From NCBI RefSeq assembly GCF_025567125.1, contig NZ_JAOQJI010000020.1:1-64000 (forward strand): DNA of 64,000 nucleotides, written 5' to 3'. A model generated the notes under the pieces. That model had not been told where the DNA came from. It was given only the letters and a program-made list of their open reading frames with translations, and made no database searches. Origin of the DNA: Phocaeicola fibrisolvens (lineage in GTDB: Bacteria; Bacteroidota; Bacteroidia; Bacteroidales; Bacteroidaceae). A program made the translations under genes and the position numbers. This document shows positions 15,553 through 22,960 of the stretch, one piece after another (positions within the stretch are counted from its first letter, which is position 1; each line of letters starts with the position of its first letter).

Positions 15553-15911
15553 AGCCTTCCTTCTTCTACTTTCTGTATCAGTTCCTTGAGTTCCTCCACC
15601 GAAATGTCTTCTTCTTTCACCAGCGAGGAGACAGCCCCTAAGAAAGAGTTGTTGAAATATTTGGAGATGACCCCACGCAGGGTTTTCCGCCGGAATTCCT
15701 CTTCCGACACTACGGCATGATACTGGTAAGTATTACCAAACGCTGTATGCGACAGGTAGCCTTTCTCTTCCAGCCCCCGTACAATAGTAGACAGGGTATT
15801 GAAATGCGGCCGGGGTTCATCGTAGAGTTCCACCAGCTGCTTGACGAACATGGGGCCTTTCTCCCAAAAAAATCCCATGATTTCTTCTTCTTTGGCGGTA
15901 AGTGTTTTCAT
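15549..15911 (-). CDS. BlaI/MecI-family repressor
   Basis: A 120-aa winged-helix repressor. LTAKEEEIMGFFWEKGPMFV (about 3-22) and the recognition segment PHFNTLSTIVRGLEEKGYLS (about 35-54) are typical. The C-terminal dimerisation part (about 75-120) contains the region cleaved in BlaI-type repressors. First gene of the operon with TlpA and M56. Three palindromes just upstream are its likely operators. Nothing ties it to beta-lactam resistance; no beta-lactamase is present. Confidence 0.92.
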   Translation of the reverse strand: MKTLTAKEEEIMGFFWEKGPMFVKQLVELYDEPRPHFNTLSTIVRGLEEKGYLSHTAFGNTYQYHAVVSEEEFRRKTLRGVISKYFNNSFLGAVSSLVKEEDISVEELKELIQKVEEGRL

Positions 15912-15937
15912 ATCTGTTTCATTTGGTTACCGCAAAG

Positions 15938-15996
15938 AACTAAAACTTTTAGTTTATAAACTAATTTTATTAGTTAAATAACTAAAAAGAGTAGTT
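15938..15996 (-). promoter_or_regulatory. Three BlaI operator-like palindromes at exact 21-bp spacing
   Basis: Three 17-bp palindromes begin AACTA and end TAGTT: 15938-15954 (AACTAAAACTTTTAGTT), 15959-15975 (AACTAATTTTATTAGTT) and 15980-15996 (AACTAAAAAGAGTAGTT). Starts are 21 bp apart, so they face the same side of the helix. A weak -7-like GTTCTTTG overlaps the first. The ends resemble the ACTA/TAGT half-sites of BlaI/MecI boxes. Confidence 0.75.
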
Positions 15997-16060
15997 ATTT
16001 CCTCTTTTCCCCTCCTGACACTTCCGCTGAAGGCTGGTCCGAAGGGGGAATTTCTATTTC

Positions 16061-16258
16061 TCAGACCTGCGGAGGAAGCGGCTTGCGGTGTCCCGGAGTA
16101 TCGAACTTGGCCGCTTTCTTGCCGTGTTTCTTCTTGGCATGTCCGGGAGGAACTTCTTTCTTGTGGGGAGGTCTCTTGGCGTGTCGTGATGTCACGCACG
16201 AGGTAGTGCCCAGGATGAGCAACAAGCCGAACAGGGCAATCAGTAACTTTGCTTTCAT
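16061..16258 (-). CDS. Small basic lipoprotein
   Basis: A 65-aa protein with a signal peptide and lipobox-like LGTTSC (Cys at about 21). The mature part is highly basic and rich in Lys, His and Pro (HKKEVPPGHAKKKHGKK). No family recognised. The His-rich tail might bind metal or anionic surface polymers; this is only a guess. It lies upstream of and in the same direction as the blaI operon but is separated by the operator region. Confidence 0.6.
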   Translation of the reverse strand: MKAKLLIALFGLLLILGTTSCVTSRHAKRPPHKKEVPPGHAKKKHGKKAAKFDTPGHRKPLPPQV

Positions 16259-16576
16259 AATGATTTCGGTTTAGGATTTTTGTGAAGTTACGAAAAAAGA
16301 GGGATAATTTGTGCTGAGCGGTTCAGTTTTCTATGAAAGGTAATCAGCTTCTGAAATAAGATAACCTTAAAGAAATAACCACGGCATTGACGCTGCACGT
16401 TAAACAGAGATAGCTTCCTTCTTTCAAAAGGACCGGGGTAAATCTGAAGAATAGAATAATCAAGTCAGAAAATTACGGGACTTATATGAAATCAACTAAC
16501 TAAGATATTGACTAATTGAATAGCGGCATCTTTCGAGGTATCGCTATTTTTACGATTATGGATAATAGAATTTAAT
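16259..16576. other. Intergenic region with one hairpin
   Basis: No gene is supported here. AATAGCG (16519-16525) and CGCTATT (16542-16548) form a hairpin followed by a T-rich stretch, a possible rightward terminator. The rest shows no clear motif. It marks the left edge of the accessory patch. Confidence 0.4.
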
Positions 16577-16607
16577 TTTGAAAAACAGAACTTTATTTTT
16601 ACTTTTG
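16577..16607 (+). promoter_or_regulatory. Promoter of the HigBA-like module
   Basis: TTTG (16577-16580) and TACTTTTG (16600-16607) with a 19-bp spacer match the Bacteroides promoter consensus fully. Transcription would start near 16614, just before the toxin gene. Confidence 0.75.
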
Positions 16608-16631
16608 CAATATGATAATTGAGTGAACCTA

Positions 16632-16898
16632 ATGAGGATATTTACAGAACAAGTTATAAAGGAATATGCAGAAACGTATCCTGATGCAAAGGTAGCTTTA
16701 CAAGAATGGACTACCATCGTCCAGAAAAGCGAATGGACTTGCTTTGCAGACGTAAAAAAGACTTTCAATAGTGTGGATAATGTGGGTAACCAACATTATG
16801 TATTCAATATTAAAGGAATTAATTACAGGTTGATTGTAGTAATAAAATTCACTATAAAGTTTGTTTATGTTCGTTTCATTGGCACTCATGCCGAATAA
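16632..16898 (+). CDS. HigB-like toxin (type II toxin-antitoxin)
   Basis: An 88-aa protein like HigB/HigB2 mRNA interferases: FADVKKTFNSVDNVGNQHYV and FNIKGINYRLIVVIKF with C-terminal FVYVRFIGTHAE are family hallmarks. Such toxins cleave ribosome-bound mRNA. ATG 16632 is preferred over an in-frame GTG at 16623. The antitoxin gene begins 65 bp downstream. Confidence 0.87.
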   Translation: MRIFTEQVIKEYAETYPDAKVALQEWTTIVQKSEWTCFADVKKTFNSVDNVGNQHYVFNIKGINYRLIVVIKFTIKFVYVRFIGTHAE

Positions 16899-16963
16899 TA
16901 GAATAGCTGATTGTTCAGTTTTATAATTAAACCGAATCGGCGGTTACCGATTACCAAAGAGCT

Positions 16964-17329
16964 ATGACAAAGATAGAAACAAAAGCTCAATACGACTGGG
17001 CTGTAAAAAGAGTTGAGGAATTACTTCCACTGATTGCAGATGAAACCCCTCTCGATGATCCTAATAGCATAGAGTTGGAATTACTTTCTAACCTTGTTGC
17101 TGACTATTCAGAAGAGCATTTTGCGCTGGGGGAACCTTCACTTGTGGATGTGCTCAAACTTCGTATGTATGAAATGGGGCTTAACCAAAAAGCATTGGCT
17201 AAATTGATTGGTGTTAGTCCTTCACGTTTAAGTGATTATATGTCTGGTAAATGTGAACCGACATTGAAGGTCGCTCGTGAAATTAGTCAAAAACTGAATA
17301 TTGACGCTAATATAGTGCTGGGTGTTTGA
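16964..17329 (+). CDS. HigA-like antitoxin, XRE family
   Basis: A 121-aa antitoxin. The N-terminal half (about 1-65) is helical and acidic, probably the toxin-neutralising part. The C-terminal HTH reads LNQKALAKLIGVSPSRLSDY (about 71-90), the form seen in HigA partners of HigB. Expected to bind its own promoter. The HicB-like gene starts 2 nt after its stop, so the transcript may continue. Confidence 0.87.
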   Translation: MTKIETKAQYDWAVKRVEELLPLIADETPLDDPNSIELELLSNLVADYSEEHFALGEPSLVDVLKLRMYEMGLNQKALAKLIGVSPSRLSDYMSGKCEPTLKVAREISQKLNIDANIVLGV

Positions 17330-17330
17330 T

Positions 17331-17736
17331 ATGAAAGCCGTTGAAGTATTAGTTGAAAATGCTGGAAATAATCTGAGTGCCTACATTGAGGGTGCTCCGG
17401 TAATTACTGTCGGCAACGATGTAAAAGAAATCGAGAAGAATATGAAGGAAGCTGTTGAGCTTTACCTGGAGTCATGCAAGGATATGCACATTGCTCCAGT
17501 GGAAGTATTACAGGGAGAGTTTATCTTGAAGTTCAAGATAGATGGCGACTACCTTCATTAACTATTATAGCAGTATCTTCCCCAAGGCAGCTTTGAGCCG
17601 GATAACCGGAATCAATGAACGCCAGTTGTGGCACTATGCGGCTGGAGTTCACAAACCCCGCAAACAGCAGTTGGAGAAGATTCAGAATGGTATTAACGCA
17701 CTGGCAGAGGAACTGGCAGCTATAGATTTGGTGTGA
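17331..17736 (+). pseudogene. HicB-like antitoxin split by a frameshift
   Basis: Two overlapping reading frames together make one HicB-type protein. Frame one (17331-17561) gives the RNase-H-like HicB domain, MKAVEVLVENAGNNLSAYIE through EAVELYLESC. Frame two (from 17542) gives the C-terminal HTH, FPKAALSRITGINERQLWHY with GVHKPRKQQLEKIQNGINAL. In relatives these domains are one protein, to my knowledge. The frames switch near 17541, consistent with loss of two bases or gain of one. An ATG at 17542 might restart translation. No HicA toxin gene is adjacent. Confidence 0.7.
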
Positions 17737-17851
17737 TGAATGGTGAAAAGAAAGGGAGAATTATCTCCTATAGAAGATGAAAATGTTTAGATGGGATTGA
17801 AAGCGTGGATGCAAAAAGCAACTTACCAACATTTAAGTAATATAAAGGCTT

Positions 17852-18049
17852 ATGGATTATTTGGAATACAAAGGTTACAAAGGTTCTGTAGAATACAGTA
17901 AAGATGATAATTGCCTTTGCGGTAAGGTGCAAGGAATGGGCAATAAAGCCTTGATTCTTTATGAAGGGACTACCATCAACGAACTCCGAAAGGATTTTGA
18001 AGAAGGGATTGACAGCTATCTTGAAGGGTGTAAGGCAGATGATGTATGA
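17852..18049 (+). CDS. Truncated HicB-like protein
   Basis: A 65-aa protein with only the N-terminal HicB domain: MDYLEYKGYKGSVEYSKDDN, then ALILYEGTTINELRKDFEEG and SYLEGC. Known relatives continue past this point into a ribbon-helix-helix DNA-binding tail of about 40 aa, which is missing because of a stop after KADDV. No HicA partner is visible. Probably a remnant, though a bare domain could still be expressed. Confidence 0.65.
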   Translation: MDYLEYKGYKGSVEYSKDDNCLCGKVQGMGNKALILYEGTTINELRKDFEEGIDSYLEGCKADDV

Positions 18050-18054
18050 CGTCT

Positions 18055-18091
18055 AACAGCCGTGAGGGGTAAAATTTCCCACGGCTGTGTT
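18055..18091 (+). terminator. Hairpin terminator after the HicB remnant
   Basis: CAGCCGTG (18057-18064) pairs with CACGGCTG (18080-18087), closed by AA/TT-type pairs outside. It lies just past the stop at 18049 and is followed by a T-rich stretch. Confidence 0.6.
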
Positions 18092-18099
18092 ATATCCTT

Positions 18100-18489
18100 T
18101 TATTTTCTGACATAGTCAAATGCTTTGTCTATACATTTATCTATTTTTTCTTTTGTCAGTCTTTCAGGATTTCCGCCATAAAAATGTCTCGGTTCTATTT
18201 GAATTTTATTGATAGAAGCGCTTGAAGAAATTGTAATAAGATATGATGTCTCATTGTAGATAAAGAAGTTAGCTGAAATAGCCGGATAGATATATAAAAA
18301 TACATTTATACAATTCAATAAATCTAAATCTGACAAGCTTAGAATAGATTTCCTTATATCTGCATTCGAGTAACCTAATAGCTTAAACATAGCAATAGTA
18401 TAAGTAAGGGGAGATTTTGTGTTAAATTCCGTAGGGCTTGATTTGTAAATATTTTCTTGGATATATAAGTCTATTCCGTTATCAATCAA
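18100..18489 (-). CDS. Hypothetical protein, probably 5'-truncated
   Basis: An open frame of 129 codons from a TTG at 18489; no ATG lies at its 5' end. The frame opens only slightly further upstream before a TGA. The sequence (GYSNADIRKSILSLSDLDLL; IEPRHFYGGNPERLTKEKID) looks like real protein but I recognise no family. Base composition is AT-rich compared with core genes. It may be the C-terminal remnant of a longer gene. An inverted repeat (18488-18519) overlaps its start. Confidence 0.4.
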   Translation of the reverse strand: MIDNGIDLYIQENIYKSSPTEFNTKSPLTYTIAMFKLLGYSNADIRKSILSLSDLDLLNCINVFLYIYPAISANFFIYNETSYLITISSSASINKIQIEPRHFYGGNPERLTKEKIDKCIDKAFDYVRK

Positions 18490-18519
18490 TAAGAATCTTT
18501 GAGAGATAGGATTCTTATT
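18488..18519. repeat. 10-bp inverted repeat
   Basis: AATAAGAATC (18488-18497) and GATTCTTATT (18510-18519) are exact complements with a 12-nt loop. It overlaps the start of the hypothetical gene. The following 18520-18764 shows no gene and leads to the left end of the insertion sequence. Confidence 0.5.
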
Positions 18520-18768
18520 ATTCGATCAAGTATGAAATGATGTCATACAAATCTTTCAATAACTTGATTATTGGATAACCGTTAAGTTGTTCCTGATACA
18601 TAAAGTACATTAGAAGCTTGCATGGGAAAATTCTTGAATTTCATAATTAATCTTGCTTCCGATTCTATCAGTCTACCGACATGGTACACTTCACCCGAAA
18701 AGCGAGATTGGCTTCTGCTTCTGCGAAACTATAAATTAGCTTTTAAATAAAAAAGGACACTTTTTGCA

Positions 18769-18813
18769 TATTCCGGCGGATACCCGTTCAGCATTTCCGG
18801 TGATATCCGTTCA
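18769..18813. repeat. Left-end IS21 repeats (two copies)
   Basis: Two copies of the ATTCCGG-N-GATA-CCGTTCA unit at 18770-18790 and 18793-18813. These are the expected transposase-binding sites at this end. Confidence 0.8.
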
Positions 18814-18846
18814 CTCCCCAGTTAGTATTCAGTGTCGTTGGCAAAG

Positions 18847-19575
18847 TTAATACTTCTTTCTTAGACTTTCTCCCGATAAAGTAAATTTAATGGCCTTGTG
18901 CACGATTCTGTCAAGGCATGCTTCCGCAATAAGCTCGCTTTGGAACACATCATACCAGTCTGTAACAGGAAGCTGGCTGGCCAGAATGAGTGCCTTCCGG
19001 TTGTAGCGGTCATCTATGATTTGTTCAAAGTCATGCTGTATCTGGCCGTCAAGCTTGACCATCCCAAAGTCATCGATAATCAGCAGATCATGTGCGTTCA
19101 GTTTGCGGAAGAAGTTTGTCTCCCGTCCTTCCAGATGTGCAAGCTTCAGGTTCTCGATGAGCATGTTCATCGTGAAGTACAGTACCTTCCGGCCGTTCCT
19201 GCATGCCCTGTCACCCAAGGCGCAGGCGAAGTAGGACTTTCCGGTTCCTGCCGGTCCGGTAATGATGACCGTCATTCCGCCCGTAATGTAATTTCCGGTT
19301 GCAAGGTCGGCTGCAGAGCAGGCCTGTATTCCCCTTGCCGTGTCCGTTTCAAGTTCTTCCATCGAGGCTCTCAGACGGAAGCCGGCATTCTTTATAAGAC
19401 GCTGGATGCGGTTGTTCCCTCTCGTGTCACGTTCGTACTGGAGCATGATCTGCATGCCTTCACGCAGGGTAAGCTTGTCCAACTGATGTGTTTCTTCCAG
19501 GGAGCTCCAGCAGCTTGCCATTCCCGGAAGCTTCAGCTCGTGCAGTGTTCTTTCTGTTTCGTTGCTCATAATCAT
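18847..19575 (-). CDS. istB: IS21 helper ATPase
   Basis: A 242-aa AAA+ protein that selects target DNA and activates the IstA transposase. Walker A is GPAGTGKSYFACALG (about 110-124) and Walker B is LLIIDDFG (about 168-175). The N-terminal helix ELKLPGMASCW is typical. It starts 6 bp after istA. Confidence 0.95.
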   Translation of the reverse strand: MIMSNETERTLHELKLPGMASCWSSLEETHQLDKLTLREGMQIMLQYERDTRGNNRIQRLIKNAGFRLRASMEELETDTARGIQACSAADLATGNYITGGMTVIITGPAGTGKSYFACALGDRACRNGRKVLYFTMNMLIENLKLAHLEGRETNFFRKLNAHDLLIIDDFGMVKLDGQIQHDFEQIIDDRYNRKALILASQLPVTDWYDVFQSELIAEACLDRIVHKAIKFTLSGESLRKKY

Positions 19576-19581
19576 TTATTG

Positions 19582-21183
19582 TTATTGGTTCATGTCATTT
19601 CCTGTAAAATAGTCTTTTCCACGCATGTTTCCGTGGTTTGACGATGTAGGCGCATGGAAGATTACCGTCTCGTCGGCAGATGCATTCACACCGTTACGTT
19701 TGAGTATGGCTTCAAACTTGCTGTAGGAATAAATACCGTACTTCATGCACTGGCGGCAGGTAAGGTCAAACGTGGCAAGGTCATACTTCCTTCTGAGGCT
19801 GACTATGGAGTTGCACAGCTTGTAATACACCTCTTCAGGCTGTGCGGTACGTTTGGGGTCAAAGATGCTCTTTACGTATTCATGGCAGTCCGGCGATATG
19901 TCCTTCGCCTTTTCCACATAATAGGCTGCCGAACGCTCCATGATTACCCTGCAACTGGATGCGAGATGTTCCCTGACTGTGGTATAGCCGTATGTATGGC
20001 TGCGGATATGCGAGGCTACCAGTTTCTGCTCCACATAGACCTTGACCCATGAACGGGTAAAGACTACTCTTGCCTGTTTTCCTACATGGATATAAGGGAC
20101 GGAGTAAAAATGGGTCACTTTGTCCTGTCTCAGCTCCACATGGCAGTTTGCCTGTACTTTCAGATCGGCATACAGGCGCATCTCATAGGGTTCCGGCTTC
20201 AAGGGTTTGAGCAGCTCCTTCTCCATGGCATGAAAACGTTCCTCACGGCTGTAGGGACGCTTCTGCATGCGGGTCTGGTTGTGCCTTTCCATCAGCTCCC
20301 ATACGGCACGGTTCAACTCTATGAGTGAATGGAAGGTGCGGTTACGCAACCTGGCATAAATACGGTTGTATGTGATTCTTACAGAGTCCTCTACCAGAGC
20401 CTTCTGTGTCGGTGATGCCGGGTCACATGGCAGCACTACAAAATGGTAGTAGTTGCCCATGTCCTCAAGAGCCTTGTTCAGCTTCGGCTCATGCCGGTCA
20501 TTGCTGATTACCGCAGATTTGAGATTGTCCGGAGTCAGTATGGGAGGTACACCGCCCAGATGTTCCAGGCACATCCTTATGGCATACAGGAAGTCCTCCG
20601 TCTTCTGCGAAGGTACGCATATCGCATAGGTATAGTCGCTGTAAGGCATACAGGCGACAAACACTTCCACCTTGATAATTTCTCCGGTTTCGGTATCCAC
20701 ATAGCTGAGCTTGTCACCGGCAAAGTCGACCATGAGTTTCTCGCCCGGTTTGTAGGTGTTGGCCAGTACGGCTGTGACATCCTTCTTCGCAACGAGATTC
20801 TGTTTCAGATGATAATAGAACTGTGACTTGCCATAACCGTCGGGATGAGTCGCACGGTATTCATCGAACAGGACCTGACGGCTTATATGGGATTTGGGAT
20901 CCGCCAGCAGCTCCCTGTATCTGGGGAGCAGACTGAGGAACTCTTCCATTCTCCTGTCCGTATATGCCGGTGAACCGGCATGGAACATCCGTTCCAACTC
21001 GGGATCGTCAATCTCAAGGAGGTCGCTGATGTTCCATCCGTTGGCTTTTACTGTATTCACATAACCGTTGACGGTTTCCTTGTCTATCGGTAACTTGCGG
21101 CTTACACCGCGGTTGGATTCTCCGGCCTGCTTGAGCTGGAGTACTTGTTTTATCAGACTCATATCCTTTGTTGTTCCTGCCAT
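19582..21183 (-). CDS. istA: IS21 transposase
   Basis: A 533-aa DDE transposase. The N-terminal HTH reads QLKQAGESNRGVSRKLPIDK. The catalytic core has LMVDFAGDK (first Asp), LTPDNLKSAV (second Asp) and ALVEDSV (Glu). The start at 21183 is chosen because the frame open upstream to 21438 reads through the subterminal repeats and lacks family similarity. Confidence 0.93.
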   Translation of the reverse strand: MAGTTKDMSLIKQVLQLKQAGESNRGVSRKLPIDKETVNGYVNTVKANGWNISDLLEIDDPELERMFHAGSPAYTDRRMEEFLSLLPRYRELLADPKSHISRQVLFDEYRATHPDGYGKSQFYYHLKQNLVAKKDVTAVLANTYKPGEKLMVDFAGDKLSYVDTETGEIIKVEVFVACMPYSDYTYAICVPSQKTEDFLYAIRMCLEHLGGVPPILTPDNLKSAVISNDRHEPKLNKALEDMGNYYHFVVLPCDPASPTQKALVEDSVRITYNRIYARLRNRTFHSLIELNRAVWELMERHNQTRMQKRPYSREERFHAMEKELLKPLKPEPYEMRLYADLKVQANCHVELRQDKVTHFYSVPYIHVGKQARVVFTRSWVKVYVEQKLVASHIRSHTYGYTTVREHLASSCRVIMERSAAYYVEKAKDISPDCHEYVKSIFDPKRTAQPEEVYYKLCNSIVSLRRKYDLATFDLTCRQCMKYGIYSYSKFEAILKRNGVNASADETVIFHAPTSSNHGNMRGKDYFTGNDMNQ

Positions 21184-21241
21184 GACTGTGCTGTTTCTTG
21201 TTAGCTTACCAGCACAAAGGAAACTGAAACCGGGGAAAGAA

Positions 21242-21540
21242 TGAACGGATATGCTCCGGAAACGAAGATATACGCGGACAATTCCATGCACGGTTGAACG
21301 GATATACTCCGGAAAATCTGAAAGCATACGTCTAAAGTGAACGGGTATGCCCCGGAAAAAAGGTGCTACAACGTGCAATTCTCGGAGGTGAACGGATATG
21401 CTCCGGAAAAATTGAGATTTTAATGTCTGGTTATCCATTTTTTCATCCTTTTTAGGGGATGAACGGATATAAAATTGTGCTTTTAAAGGCTATTTTTATG
21501 CTTTATAGGCTACCGGAATGTGAACGGGTATGCTCCGGAA
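21242..21540. repeat. Right-end IS21 repeats (six copies)
   Basis: Copies of TGAACGGATATGCTCCGGAA start at 21242, 21295, 21338, 21389, 21460 (half copy lacking the CTCCGG end) and 21521. Spacing is 43-71 bp. This end has three times as many copies as the left end. Confidence 0.85.
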
Positions 21541-21594
21541 TATGCATTTTAAGGACTTACTTTGTTCTTGTTTATAAACAAATCCACTATGACA

Positions 21595-21898
21595 TCACAT
21601 GTTATAAGATATCAAGTTTATACCCCAATTCCGTGAAAACCCAAATAATGAAGAAATGTAATCTATCAAGGTTCCGATAATCATAATGACTAAAATATAT
21701 CCAAAGAGAGGTATAAAAACGGAAGCTACCTGCATCCATAATTCATCACCCATATCAGGAGCTTTTCAAAAAGCGACAAACAATTCACCTACAGAATTAT
21801 CTGCCGCTTGTCTCTTCCCGTCCATAGAAGTCTGCACAAACCCACTCAAAGGAGAAATATACTTTTGGATTATCCCCCGCAAACGATACAAATACTAA
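21595..21898 (-). pseudogene. Possible decayed membrane-protein gene
   Basis: One minus-strand frame reads RGIIQKYISPLSGFVQTSMD, a TGA at 21768-21766, then from an ATG at 21753 a strongly hydrophobic segment (SVFIPLFGYILVIMIIGTLI). The composition is protein-like on both sides of the stop. No family recognised. It may be one gene with a nonsense change, or chance. Confidence 0.3.
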
Positions 21899-21909
21899 AA
21901 AACCTCCAT

Positions 21910-22869
21910 TCATCCAATATTAATCCCATAAGCCTCATCCACACCCTCGATGCTGCCGATAAGAGTAATGACATTATCCAGCTCGTTTCTGGAGTGTACC
22001 TTAAAGTCCACATAACACTCCACAATCCGGTCGATTGTTTCGGTATGCAGGCAATCAATTGAAAGCCGGAGTTTATCTGTGATACATTCCACCACATCGC
22101 TGAGAATATGATACCGGTCCACCCCTCGAATCTGAATGCGTACAGGATACAAGAACCGATTGTCGGCTTCAAAGCTGACAGCTACAATGGAATCACCTTG
22201 TCGAGAGGCCTGCCGGATGGCAGCCGCGCAATTTCGGGTATGCAGTGTAATCTTACCATTTTCATCCTTAAAGCCAATCACTTCATCACCCGGCAACGGA
22301 TGACAACAAGTACATCGGATGTATTTCAAGACCGGCTGATCATGAAAGAACTGACGCAGATATCGTTTCGCCTTGTAAGTTTTGACACAATCCAGCCACT
22401 CCTTGTCAGGTTTGGACTGCACATCCGTCCCAATCTCCACACAATCACCACGGTGCAATTCCGTCTTTACCGACGACAGCTTCCCATTGATTCTGGCATA
22501 CATCGCCTGGTCGCCTGCCTGGCCGTCAACCTCGTAGGCAAAATCAAGGGCAATAGCCCCTTTCGGAAGGATAATCCCTTTCCCTTCAGTAGTGAACACC
22601 ATGATGTCATCATTATAGAAAGAAGAGGTCACCCCGTCCATATAGTCCATCTCGTTATTATAGGCCACATCCTGAAGCACAGACTTGAACTTATCCAGCC
22701 AGGCTTTCAAGTTCGATTCGGTTCGTTCTGCTGCACATCCCAACCGGGAATTGCGGACCATTCTCTCAGAAGAAATATGAATTTCTTCCCAGCTTCCGTT
22801 CTCGCACAACAGTTTCAGGTGAAAACTTTGGTAGCCGTTCTCCTTGGGAGCATTGATGTAGTTGGACAC
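21910..22869 (-). pseudogene. N-terminally deleted RelA/SpoT homologue
   Basis: The frame begins within the synthetase domain: SNYINAPKENGYQSFHLKLL matches the YI-x-PK-x-NGYQS-x-H segment near its C-terminal end. A TGS domain follows (about 90-150; GIILPKGAIALDFAYEV), then a cysteine-rich part (RCTCCHPLPGDEVIGF) and an ACT-like domain (about 235-319). The HD hydrolase and the catalytic ATP/GDP-binding part are missing. The frame is open only to a TAG near 22900, just past the peptidase terminator, so the 5' half is deleted. It cannot make ppGpp as it stands. Confidence 0.85.
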
Positions 22870-22929
22870 ACTGCCCGGCTTTTCCTTGGATAGAGTAACG
22901 GCTACCTACATCGAAACTTTGTAAAAACA

Positions 22930-22953
22930 AAAGGCCGGCACACAGCCAGCCTT
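22930..22953 (-). terminator. Terminator of the DPP-IV-type gene
   Basis: On the minus strand AAAGGCTGGC pairs with GCCGGCCTTT (one mismatch), followed by TGTTTTTAC. It lies 8 bp past the peptidase stop. Confidence 0.75.
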
Positions 22954-22960
22954 TCATGAT

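Larger units (their letters stand above)
18765..21546 (-). mobile_element. Complete IS21-family insertion sequence, about 2.78 kb
   Basis: The ends are inverted repeats starting TG and ending CA: left TGCATATTCCGGCGGATACC, right end complement TGCATATTCCGGAGCATACC. TTTT flanks both sides (18761-18764 and 21547-21550), a likely 4-bp target duplication, the lower bound for IS21. Inside are istA and istB in that order on the minus strand, and arrays of subterminal repeats. Both genes look intact, so the element may be mobile. Confidence 0.9.

Noticed and set aside
15549..15911. Beta-lactam resistance regulator
   Set aside because: The protein is BlaI-type, but the operon has a TlpA protein and an M56-TonB protein and no beta-lactamase or PBP gene. 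Resistance cannot be claimed.
17322..17330. Upstream in-frame start of the HicB-like gene
   Set aside because: It lies within the antitoxin stop region; ATG 17331, 2 nt past the stop, fits better.
19582..21438. IstA starting at 21438
   Set aside because: The frame is open upstream, but that stretch reads across the subterminal repeats and has no transposase similarity. ATG at 21183 is preferred.
22766..22957. 63-codon minus-strand frame over the start of the Rel remnant
   Set aside because: It overlaps the peptidase terminator and reads the Rel segment in the wrong frame; no family similarity.
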